This document shows positions 1 to 5,532 of a DNA stretch of 5,570 bases, in pieces. The position numbers and the translations under genes were made by a program. Each line of letters starts with the position of its first letter. Position 1 is the first letter of the stretch. Under the pieces are notes generated by a model. That model was not told the origin of the DNA and searched no databases. It was given only the letters and a program-made list of their open reading frames with translations. Source of the stretch: Clostridiales bacterium (GTDB lineage Bacteria > Bacillota > Clostridia > Lachnospirales > Lachnospiraceae); the NCBI GenBank assembly GCA_021203115.1, contig JAJQBV010000179.1, positions 1 to 5,570 of the forward strand, written 5' to 3'.

Positions 1-1751
1 TCACTCTCCCGCTTGCACTTTAATGTCCCGTCGTCCTGCAGGGAGACCTCAATGGCATAGGAGACAAGCGGACGGTCCAGGTGCTGGGAAATCTCCGGGC
101 CAACCTGACCGGTATCGCCGTCGATCGCCTGCTTTCCGCAGAAAATAACATCGTACGGTTTGCCGGACTCCTGTTCAAGATACTTGATGGCGGTGGAAAG
201 GATCTTGGATGTCGCCAGCGTATCCGAGCCGCCGAAAACGCGGTCCGTGATCAGCCATGCCTCATCCGCACCGGCTGCAAGGCACTCGCGAAGCGCATCC
301 TTTGCCTTCGGTATTCCCATCGTGATCACGGTCACCTTTCCGCTTGTTATGTCTCTGAGCCGCAGCGCGGTCTCCAGCGCATAGGTGTCAAAGGTGCTGA
401 TGATGGAGGGAACGCCCTCACGAATCAGCGTATGCTTTACCGGATCGATCTTGATCTGGGTCGTGTCGGGCACCTGCTTGATACACACCAGAAGGTTCAT
501 GGCATTCCCGCCCTCCGGAGCCTTTGTGACGGCAGATACCGGAACGGCAGGCGCCATCTTCGGCGCTTCCTCACGCTTGACCGGAGCTGTGGTGGGGGCT
601 GCCTTCGGAACCTTTGTGCTGTATTTTTTCTTGACCTGACTGGCGATCACAGTGCGCTGCACCTGATTGGTTCCCTCATAAATCTGAAGAATCTTTGCAT
701 CGCGCATGAGCTTCTCCATAGGGTACTCTTTCATATAGCCGTATCCGCCCATGACTTGAACGCCGTCCACGGCATTCTGCATGCCGGCATCGGTTCCGGC
801 TGTTTTGGCGATTGCAGCCTCCATCGTGAAGGAAAGTCCCGCATCGATCCGCTCTGCCGTGTGCAGATACATCTGACGCGCCGACTGCGTCCGGATCTCC
901 ATGTCCGCCAACATCTGTTCCACCATCTGGAAGTTTGCGACAGGCTGGCCGAACTGTCTGCGCTGTTTGGCATAACGGGTGGCCTCCTCGACCGCGCGCT
1001 GCGCGATACCGACGCCGAAAGCGCCGACTCCCGGGCGGGAATGATCCAGCGTATCCAGAATGTATTTAAATCCACGGTTCTTTTTGCCGAGCAGATGACC
1101 CTTCGGGATGCGGACGTTATCAAAAATCACTTCACTGGTGCAGCTTAAGCGCATGCCCATCTTATCCTCTTCCTTGCCGATCGAGACGCCGGGGCGGTCA
1201 CGCTCCACAATGAAGGCAGACAGGCCCATGGCTCCGGCTGATCTCTTGGTAGAGGCCAGAACCGTGTAAATGCCGGCGATTGGTCCGTTGGATATAAAGG
1301 ACTTTGTTCCGTTGATGATATACTCGTCGCCGTCCTCTGTTGCCGTCGTCTTGACGCTGCCGGCATCGGATCCCGCATCCGGCTCGGTCAGGCAAAAAGC
1401 GGCGTACTTTTTCTCGACGAGCGTGTCAAACCACAGCTTTTTCTGTGCATCCGTACCCGCGACAAGAACCGGATAGGAAGCCAGAGAGTTCGCGATCAGT
1501 GTTGTAGCAATCCCAATGTCACCGCGTGCAATCTCCTCCGCGATGGCGCACATCTGCACATTGGTAAGGCCCGGTCCGCCGTACTCGGCGGGAATGCAAA
1601 GCTGATTCAGCCCCATACCACAGGCAATGTCCAGCAGCTTTTCCGGAAATTCGTTGTTTCGTTCATAATCTCCTACGGTCGGGATCACCTCTTTGTCCAC
1701 AAACTCCCGGACCATAGTAAGCAATTCCTGGGTCTCATTATCAAAGAGCAT
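1..1751 (-). CDS. Acyl-CoA dehydrogenase-EtfB fusion protein (3' end outside window)
   Basis: The frame is open from ATG at 1751 to the left edge, about 583 residues. Residues 1-377 form a full acyl-CoA dehydrogenase. The first family signature is CLTEPDAGSDAGS (120-132) and the second runs from Q332 (QVMGGYGY) to D351. Glu359 in QIYEGTNQVQR is the expected catalytic base of short/medium-chain enzymes. A linker rich in Ala, Pro and Lys follows (378-417). EtfB then begins at Met418 (MNLLVCIKQVPDTTQIKID), with ITMGIPKAKDAL, DRVFGGSDTLATS and GKQAIDGDTGQVGPEI, which resemble EtfB of bifurcating butyryl-CoA dehydrogenase complexes. About 95 residues of a normal EtfB lie off the window. I checked codon by codon that no stop separates the two parts. 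The family reaction is flavin-dependent acyl-CoA/enoyl-CoA interconversion with Etf as electron partner. The substrate (butyryl-CoA or another enoyl-CoA) cannot be read from sequence. EtfA probably follows to the left. Confidence 0.93.
   Translation of the reverse strand, partial: MLFDNETQELLTMVREFVDKEVIPTVGDYERNNEFPEKLLDIACGMGLNQLCIPAEYGGPGLTNVQMCAIAEEIARGDIGIATTLIANSLASYPVLVAGTDAQKKLWFDTLVEKKYAAFCLTEPDAGSDAGSVKTTATEDGDEYIINGTKSFISNGPIAGIYTVLASTKRSAGAMGLSAFIVERDRPGVSIGKEEDKMGMRLSCTSEVIFDNVRIPKGHLLGKKNRGFKYILDTLDHSRPGVGAFGVGIAQRAVEEATRYAKQRRQFGQPVANFQMVEQMLADMEIRTQSARQMYLHTAERIDAGLSFTMEAAIAKTAGTDAGMQNAVDGVQVMGGYGYMKEYPMEKLMRDAKILQIYEGTNQVQRTVIASQVKKKYSTKVPKAAPTTAPVKREEAPKMAPAVPVSAVTKAPEGGNAMNLLVCIKQVPDTTQIKIDPVKHTLIREGVPSIISTFDTYALETALRLRDITSGKVTVITMGIPKAKDALRECLAAGADEAWLITDRVFGGSDTLATSKILSTAIKYLEQESGKPYDVIFCGKQAIDGDTGQVGPEISQHLDRPLVSYAIEVSLQDDGTLKCKRES
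501..620 (-). other. Region encoding Ala/Pro/Lys-rich interdomain linker
   Basis: About 40 codons (residues 378-417) join the dehydrogenase end (QVKKKYS) to the EtfB start (MNLLVCIKQV). The stretch is rich in Ala, Pro, Lys, Val and Thr, including VPKAAPTTAPVKREEAP, with no predicted fold. Similar flexible linkers tether mobile domains in multidomain enzymes. That this one lets EtfB swing relative to the dehydrogenase is inference. No ribosome site is evident in front of Met418, where the upstream codons read APEGGNA, but internal initiation there cannot be excluded. Confidence 0.8.
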
Positions 1752-1760
1752 AATGGAAAA

Positions 1761-1767
1761 ACTCCTT
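1761..1767 (-). promoter_or_regulatory. Ribosome binding site of the dehydrogenase-EtfB gene
   Basis: AAGGAGT on the minus strand lies 9 nt before ATG 1751. It fixes the start, which gives the expected dehydrogenase N terminus MLFDNETQELL. Confidence 0.85.
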
Positions 1768-1781
1768 TTCTATAAAGTAAA

Positions 1782-1822
1782 AGAAGTGGGGATAAGGCGC
1801 ATTATCCGCTCGCCCCGCTTCT
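1782..1822 (-). promoter_or_regulatory. Leader hairpin upstream of the dehydrogenase-EtfB gene
   Basis: Arms at 1782-1791 and 1813-1822 (AGAAGCGGGG and CCCCACTTCT on the minus strand) pair at 9 of 10 positions around a 21-nt loop. Inside, GGATAA-N6-TTATCC (1790-1807) is a perfect shorter inverted repeat that competes for two G positions. On the minus strand the outer hairpin is followed by the T-rich TTTACTTT. It lies between the predicted transcription start (about 1828) and the ribosome site. An attenuator, an mRNA-stabilising stem or a repressor operator are all possible, and the sequence alone does not decide. Confidence 0.5.
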
Positions 1823-1834
1823 ATTCCAGCGAGT

Positions 1835-1863
1835 ATCATAACATATAAAAATGGCATTGGCAA
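1835..1863 (-). promoter_or_regulatory. SigA-type promoter of the dehydrogenase-EtfB gene
   Basis: On the minus strand, TTGCCA (1858-1863) and TATGAT (1835-1840) are separated by exactly 17 nt. The expected start is near 1828, which gives a leader of about 77 nt containing the hairpin at 1782-1822. Confidence 0.72.
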
Positions 1864-1908
1864 TGACTTTTTATAAATGCTCCCGTTTGCACTTCCTTTC
1901 GGAGATGA

Positions 1909-1937
1909 TTGACTTTTCCGGCATTCTTTCCTATACT
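1909..1937 (+). promoter_or_regulatory. SigA-type promoter of the DUF1292 gene
   Basis: TTGACT (1909-1914) and TATACT (1932-1937) are separated by 17 nt, close to consensus. Transcription should start near 1944, giving a 5' leader of about 36 nt. Its -35 box is only about 45 bp from that of the divergent dehydrogenase promoter. Confidence 0.82.
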
Positions 1938-1967
1938 TGGGTAGACAGAACCAATCTATATCATTGC

Positions 1968-1973
1968 GGAGGA
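1968..1973 (+). promoter_or_regulatory. Ribosome binding site deciding the DUF1292 start
   Basis: GGAGGA ends 6 nt before ATG 1980. This selects that ATG over an in-frame ATG at 1851, which lies upstream of the promoter and would add 43 unrelated residues. Confidence 0.9.
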
Positions 1974-1979
1974 ACAGCT

Positions 1980-2285
1980 ATGGGCAAACAGCAAAATTCC
2001 AACGAAGAGGACGACATCATCAACCCACAGGAGATGTTTCTGACGGTGGAGGTGGATGACGGGAAGGAAGAAACCTTTCAGATTCTGAAAATATTTGAGG
2101 CGGGAAACCGCGACTACATCGCCGTCTGTCCGGTCGACGGTTCGGAGGATGTTTATTTTTACCGGTATTTTGAGGATGCCGACGGAAATCCGTCGGTGGA
2201 CAACATCGATACCGATGAGGAGTTTGAGATCGTCACCGATATGTTTGACCAGATCCTGGACGATGAGGAGTTTGATATGCTGTGA
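1980..2285 (+). CDS. DUF1292 family small acidic protein
   Basis: This is a 101-residue, strongly acidic protein without a signal peptide or membrane segment. It shows the usual DUF1292 (YrzB-like) pattern: an N-terminal strand pair around MFLTVEVDDGKEETFQILKIF, then the core RDYIAVCPVDGSEDVYFYRYFED, then an acidic tail with repeated Asp/Glu (NIDTDEEFEIV, ending ILDDEEFDML). Length and organisation fit the family, which is widespread in Firmicutes and has no established biochemical function. In many Firmicutes the family sits with ruvX/ireB genes; here it stands alone with its own strong promoter and ribosome site. Its last 53 bp overlap the 3' end of the convergent helicase gene. No convincing terminator follows it. 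Confidence 0.9.
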   Translation: MGKQQNSNEEDDIINPQEMFLTVEVDDGKEETFQILKIFEAGNRDYIAVCPVDGSEDVYFYRYFEDADGNPSVDNIDTDEEFEIVTDMFDQILDDEEFDML

Positions 2286-4104
2286 CGGCCTCCTTTAAAA
2301 ACCGGGAGGGTTCCATCTCCTTGTTGTGAATCTGCCCGGAGTGCAGCAGATACAGGCGGTTTTTTGCGCGCGTCATTCCCACATAGAACATGCGGCGCTC
2401 TTCTTCCACTTCCTGATCCAGAACAGCTTTTTTATAGGGAACGATTTTTTCATCGACATCGACAAGAAAAACGGTGTCAAATTCCAGCCCCTTGGAGGCG
2501 TGGAGTGTGGCCAGCCGGACGGCATCCTCTGCCGTCTTTTTTTCTGCGAACCGGGCTTTCCACTCTTCTTTTATCTTCTCAAGATGCGCAAACCACGCGC
2601 CATAGGTGTCAAAGTCTCTGGCCCCTTCCTGTATTTCATCCAGGATCTCAAGGAGATCTTCCGCCGGCATTTTTCGCTCCGCGGCGAACTGCGCCAGATA
2701 ATCCTCATATGCGATGCCCTTCCGTATGTAATTGATCGCGGAGTACGGGCGCATCCGCTCCAGAACCTTCAGATCCATCTCCAGCTTTTCCAGACGCTGC
2801 ACCATCCATCCCTGATTGCGGTAAAACTCTTTCCATACTTCAAAATCGACCGATTCATACGGAAGACTTTCTCTGGAGAGATACCGCCTCGGGCGGTTCA
2901 TGATCTTTAAGAGCGAAGCGCGGGTCCGATCGCCCGCGGCAACCTGTATGTAGGTGAAAATATCCTTCGCAATCCAGTGGTCATAAATGTCCGGAATGTG
3001 CTCCCGCGAGACGAAGGGCAGCCCGTATTCCATCAACTGACGGATCAGAAGCCCGGGCTGCGCGTTGGTGCGGAATAAGATCGCGATCTCATGGAAGGGA
3101 AGATTTTCCTGACGGAGCCTCTTAATCTCCTGAATCACATAGAGATTCTGCTCCCGCTGGTTCTGAAAGCTTTTTGTCACTGGCACGATACCGGTTTTTG
3201 CGTTTGCGCGGATTTTCTTCTCAAATCTTGTCCGATTGTGTGAGATCAGATTCCCCGCCATGCGGACAATCTCCGACCCGGAGCGGTAATTGGTATCCAG
3301 CAGGATCCGCTTTGCATCCGGATAGTCCCGTTCAAAATTCAGCATAATCTCCGGTCTCGCGCCGCGGAAGCGATAGATCGACTGATCATCGTCACCGACA
3401 ATAAAGAGATTGTTTTCCGGCAGAGCGAGCATCCGGATGATCTCATACTGGATCTGGTTGATATCCTGAAATTCATCGATAAGGATATAGCAGAATTTTT
3501 GCTGCCATGCAGCGAGGATATCCGGCCTCTGCTGAAACAATTCCAGCGTGTAGACCAGCATGTCGTCAAAATCAATCAGCCGGTTCTGCTCCAGAAACTC
3601 CTGATATGCCCTGTAGATCCTTCGGAAAACCGCCTCCCCGCAGTTTGATGAGTAATAGTGCTCCAGATCGACGCCGGTATTTTTGATCAGACTGATCTCT
3701 CCGAGGATGCTGCTGACAAACTCCGCCTCATCGTCATACTCCAGCCGCAGCCGGTGGATGAATTCACGGACAAAGCGGACGCGCTGCTCTTCCCGGACAA
3801 TATTGTCCGCAGTGTATCCGTAGGAACATTTTAAAATATGAAAATAAACCGCGTGGAAGGTTCCGAAAGTGACGGGGAGTGAATGACCGTCCATGAGACG
3901 GACGAAGCGCTCCCGCATCTCTGCGGCCGCTGCCCTGGAAAACGTGATGACGAGAATGTTCTCCGGGCGGACGCGGTAATAAGTGATAAGGTGGCGGACA
4001 CGGCCGGTGATAACGGTCGTTTTTCCGGATCCGGGTCCCGCGAGGATTAGCGCCGGCCCGTCAAGATGGGAAATTGCGGTTGACTGTGTTTGATCGACTC
4101 TCAT
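2233..4104 (-). CDS. UvrD/PcrA-type superfamily 1 ATP-dependent DNA helicase
   Basis: This 623-residue helicase has all the main SF1A motifs in order: Walker A AGPGSGKT (22-29), motif Ia ITFSRAAAAEM (53-63), motif II DEFQD (210-214), motif III GDDDQSIYRFRGA (237-249), motif IV TNYRSG (271-276), motif V TLHASKGLEFD (533-543) and motif VI around EERRMFYVGMTRAKNRL (568-584). It should be a cytoplasmic 3'-5' DNA translocase in repair or recombination, but the exact pathway is not readable. It is about 100 residues shorter than typical PcrA/UvrD (720-750), mainly in the region between motifs IV and V that holds the 2B domain. It therefore resembles the shorter UvrD-like helicases of clostridia rather than true PcrA. 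I chose ATG 4104 because RVDQTQSTAISHLDGPALILAGPGSGKT matches the family N terminus. TTG 4140 would add 12 residues, and neither start has a good ribosome site. PSRFLKE near the C terminus is typical; the last 18 residues extend beyond it into the DUF1292 gene. Confidence 0.93.
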   Translation of the reverse strand: MRVDQTQSTAISHLDGPALILAGPGSGKTTVITGRVRHLITYYRVRPENILVITFSRAAAAEMRERFVRLMDGHSLPVTFGTFHAVYFHILKCSYGYTADNIVREEQRVRFVREFIHRLRLEYDDEAEFVSSILGEISLIKNTGVDLEHYYSSNCGEAVFRRIYRAYQEFLEQNRLIDFDDMLVYTLELFQQRPDILAAWQQKFCYILIDEFQDINQIQYEIIRMLALPENNLFIVGDDDQSIYRFRGARPEIMLNFERDYPDAKRILLDTNYRSGSEIVRMAGNLISHNRTRFEKKIRANAKTGIVPVTKSFQNQREQNLYVIQEIKRLRQENLPFHEIAILFRTNAQPGLLIRQLMEYGLPFVSREHIPDIYDHWIAKDIFTYIQVAAGDRTRASLLKIMNRPRRYLSRESLPYESVDFEVWKEFYRNQGWMVQRLEKLEMDLKVLERMRPYSAINYIRKGIAYEDYLAQFAAERKMPAEDLLEILDEIQEGARDFDTYGAWFAHLEKIKEEWKARFAEKKTAEDAVRLATLHASKGLEFDTVFLVDVDEKIVPYKKAVLDQEVEEERRMFYVGMTRAKNRLYLLHSGQIHNKEMEPSRFLKEAVTAYQTPHRPGSGQTYR

Positions 4105-4111
4105 GTCAATC

Positions 4112-4140
4112 AGTTTATCCCGTCCGGATACAAAGGTCAA
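4112..4140 (-). promoter_or_regulatory. Candidate SigA-type promoter of the helicase gene (near-leaderless)
   Basis: On the minus strand, TTGACC (4135-4140) and TAAACT (4112-4117) are 17 nt apart. The -10 box ends only 7 nt before ATG 4104, so the predicted start falls at about 4105, giving a transcript with essentially no leader. No strong ribosome site precedes the ATG, which is consistent with this. A chance match remains possible. Confidence 0.45.
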
Positions 4141-4226
4141 TCCGCAATTTAAATTCAGAATTTACAGACAATTTCTCATAAAAACACGGAGCCATCGACT
4201 TTCATACATGTAGTGTTCCATGACAC

Positions 4227-4258
4227 AAAAAGAGCCACCGGCCGAAGCAGATGGCTCT
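4227..4258 (-). terminator. cotJC: Intrinsic terminator of the cotJ operon
   Basis: On the minus strand, AGAGCCA (4252-4258) pairs with TGGCTCT (4231-4237). The stem extends inward with one wobble and one mismatch to a C-TTCG-G tetraloop, and a run of five T follows. It begins 10 nt after the cotJC stop and separates the operon from the helicase gene. Confidence 0.9.
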
Positions 4259-4268
4259 CCTGTCATTA

Positions 4269-4880
4269 TCAGCAATCCTTTGCTTTAATGTCAAATTCCG
4301 GGTTAAACGCGTAGAAGTTTTTCGCATTCAGTCTCTCTGTCACAAGGCGGAGCCCCTCGCCGAAGCGCTGGAAATGCACAACCTCCCGCTCCCGCAGGAA
4401 GCGGATCGGGTCGCAGACCTCCGGATCCTTGACCAGACGGAGAATGTTATCGTAGGTCGTTCGGGCTTTCTGTTCCGCAGCCATATCCTCAAAGAGATCC
4501 GTGATGGCGTCTCCCTTGGACTGATACTCGCAGGCATTTTGCGGAATTCCGGCCGCGGCCGCGGGCCAGAGTCCGAGGGTATGATCCACATAGTACGTGT
4601 CAAAACCGCTCTTTTTGATCTCCTCCGGTGTCAGGTCCTGTGTGAGCTGTTTGACGATGGCGCAGATCATTTCCATGTGAGCCAGCTCCTCCGTTCCGAT
4701 ATCGGTGAGCAGCCCCGCAACCTCCCGGTAGGGCATGGAGTAACGCTGAGCCAGATAGCGCATGGAGGCGGACATTTCGCCGTCCGGACCGCCAAATTGG
4801 GAGATGATCACCTTTGCAATCTCAGCGTTTGTGCTGGTAATATTTACCGGATACTGCAGTCTTTTTTCATAATTCCACAT
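4269..4880 (-). CDS. cotJC: Spore coat protein CotJC, manganese-catalase family
   Basis: This 203-residue protein is a ferritin-like four-helix manganese catalase. The five expected dimanganese ligands are visible: Glu35 (GGPDGEMSA), Glu65 and His68 (TEELAHMEM), Glu136 (MAAEQKAR) and His169 (REREVVHF). The 33-residue gap between the last Glu and His matches that of known manganese catalases. It opens with MWNYEKRLQYPV, typical of CotJC. The family sits in the spore coat and is thought to protect against peroxide; catalase activity here is inferred from the intact ligands. The gene starts 3 nt after the cotJB stop, so translation is probably coupled. Its ribosome site, AGGGGG (4893-4898), lies inside the end of cotJB with a rather long 12-nt spacing. 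A strong terminator follows. Confidence 0.95.
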   Translation of the reverse strand: MWNYEKRLQYPVNITSTNAEIAKVIISQFGGPDGEMSASMRYLAQRYSMPYREVAGLLTDIGTEELAHMEMICAIVKQLTQDLTPEEIKKSGFDTYYVDHTLGLWPAAAAGIPQNACEYQSKGDAITDLFEDMAAEQKARTTYDNILRLVKDPEVCDPIRFLREREVVHFQRFGEGLRLVTERLNAKNFYAFNPEFDIKAKDC

Positions 4881-4883
4881 AGA

Positions 4884-5153
4884 TTAAAAGAACCCCCTCT
4901 CCCACGGCCATTTTTCTACAGACCATTTCCAAATATTTTCATCCTCGCCGCTAAACTGGGTCAGAGGGCCGTATTTGCTTTCGTACTCGTCGGAAGCCTT
5001 TTTATACATGTGGTTCATGTGATGGTAGTAATCCAGCGCATCCTGATCCTTCGGATGCGTATCCAGATACAGTGTGATATCGCTCAGGGCAAAGCCAAAC
5101 TGATTTACCGCCTGAAACAGTTTTTTTCTTTTCGGCACAGCTATAGCTCTCAT
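4884..5153 (-). CDS. cotJB: Spore coat protein CotJB
   Basis: This small protein is 89 residues from ATG 5153. The CotJB pattern is clear: a helical N-terminal part, FALSDITLYLDTHPKDQDALDYY in the middle (20-42), YESKYGPLT (57-65) and the tryptophan-rich end KWPWERGFF. CotJB is a coat-associated partner of CotJA and CotJC. The start is not settled. The strong ribosome site GGAGGG (5172-5177) is placed 8 nt before ATG 5163, which overlaps the cotJA stop as TGATG but is in another frame. The in-frame ATG 5153 is 18 nt from it. The two frames meet at a 7-A tract (5121-5127), where loss of one A would join them. The body from KKLFQAVNQ onward is certain; the first 10 or so residues are not. Confidence 0.88.
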   Translation of the reverse strand: MRAIAVPKRKKLFQAVNQFGFALSDITLYLDTHPKDQDALDYYHHMNHMYKKASDEYESKYGPLTQFSGEDENIWKWSVEKWPWERGFF

Positions 5154-5162
5154 TCATATTCA

Positions 5163-5363
5163 TCAGCAATGCCCTCCTCTCCCGGTAAAGGATTTATTTA
5201 ATTCGGGAAAGATCGTTCCGATCTGGAGCGCCTGATCTAAGTCATAGGTGCGGGCAAAATGCTGCCACGGCACATAAGCCATTGCAATCGGCATGCGCTC
5301 CATGGAGTAAGGCATACCGTCGGTCATCTGCATGTTTCGATAATTTCCTGCATTACAACTCAA
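5163..5363 (-). CDS. cotJA: Spore coat-associated protein CotJA
   Basis: This is a 66-residue protein if TTG 5363 is used. The conserved CotJA core is present: PIAMAYVPWQHF (25-36), YDLDQALQIGTIFPELNKSF (40-59), then a short Gly-rich tail ending in Cys. I prefer the TTG start because AAAGGG (5372-5377) lies 8 nt upstream. The alternative is an internal ATG (residue 11), which has no ribosome site. Cys, Asn and Met dominate the first 20 residues, which is common in coat proteins. It is the first gene of the cotJABC operon; its stop at 5163-5165 lies 9 nt before ATG 5153 of cotJB. Expression should be confined to the mother cell during sporulation, given the SigK-like promoter and what is known of cotJ operons. 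Confidence 0.9.
   Translation of the reverse strand: MSCNAGNYRNMQMTDGMPYSMERMPIAMAYVPWQHFARTYDLDQALQIGTIFPELNKSFTGRGGHC
5172..5177 (-). promoter_or_regulatory. cotJB: Ribosome binding site between cotJA and cotJB
   Basis: GGAGGG lies within the last codons of cotJA. Its spacing is ideal (8 nt) for the out-of-frame ATG 5163 but poor (18 nt) for the in-frame ATG 5153, which makes the cotJB start questionable. Confidence 0.7.
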
Positions 5364-5371
5364 ATGTTTTA

Positions 5372-5377
5372 CCCTTT
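5372..5377 (-). promoter_or_regulatory. cotJA: Ribosome binding site of cotJA
   Basis: AAAGGG on the minus strand sits 8 nt before TTG 5363 and is the main reason to accept this non-ATG start. Confidence 0.65.
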
Positions 5378-5392
5378 CTTGTTGATTTACTG

Positions 5393-5421
5393 TACTATAT
5401 GCAGAAATATCGAAACCGGTG
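5393..5421 (-). promoter_or_regulatory. cotJA: SigK-like sporulation promoter of cotJABC
   Basis: On the minus strand, CATATAGTA (5393-5401) matches the SigK -10 pattern CATAnnnTA. CACC (5418-5421), 16 nt upstream, fits the SigK -35 pattern (A/C)AC(A/C). The start would be near 5386, about 22 nt before the cotJA TTG. The -10 also partly resembles SigE (CATAnnnT), but no SigE-type -35 box is seen at the right distance. Both sigma factors act in the mother cell. Confidence 0.5.
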
Positions 5422-5532
5422 CCATGCGTTCTGATTACCTTTTTGATTACTCTCGATTTTTGGGTCTCTTTTCGACCATCAATTCAGGGAAATGAAAAAA
5501 GCCCTCAAACCCGCATAAATGATATGCTCCCC
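5422..5532 (-). other. Noncoding stretch upstream of cotJ
   Basis: I find no convincing gene here. The cotJA frame is open back to a TGA at 5484-5486 but offers no ATG, GTG or TTG before 5363. A 32-codon frame at 5447-5545 (minus) lacks a ribosome site. On the minus strand there is a short GCATA-N5-TATGC hairpin, a GGTC-N7-GACC hairpin (5465-5479) and a T6 run (5496-5501), but they do not combine into a proper terminator. Confidence 0.4.

Noticed and set aside
81..1148. Plus-strand open frame of 355 codons
   Set aside because: It is antisense to the dehydrogenase-EtfB gene, whose motifs are unmistakable. The translation is Arg/His/Leu-rich with no recognisable domain and no ribosome site.
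1851..1979. Longer DUF1292 start at ATG 1851
   Set aside because: That ATG lies upstream of the predicted promoter and lacks a ribosome site. The added residues do not resemble the family, while GGAGGA before ATG 1980 is ideal.
2286..2316. CCTCC-N11-GGAGG as a terminator for the DUF1292 gene
   Set aside because: The stem is only 5 bp, no T-run follows, and it lies in helicase coding sequence.
2326..2910. Plus-strand open frame of 194 codons
   Set aside because: It is antisense to the helicase, covering motifs V and VI. It has no ribosome site and no recognisable domain.
4549..4567. GC-rich palindrome (GGCCGCGGCC) inside cotJC
   Set aside because: It is explained by the codons for the conserved WPAAAAG stretch; nothing suggests a regulatory role.
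4251..5201. Plus-strand open frame of 316 codons
   Set aside because: It lies opposite the cotJ terminator, cotJC and cotJB, all of which are well supported. The composition is that of a complementary-strand shadow.
5494..5532. Minus-strand T6 run near GAGGGC as a terminator of a gene to the right
   Set aside because: The G-rich sequence before the T-run has no complementary C-rich arm. Only a 5-bp GCATA/TATGC hairpin is present, and it is too far from the T-run.
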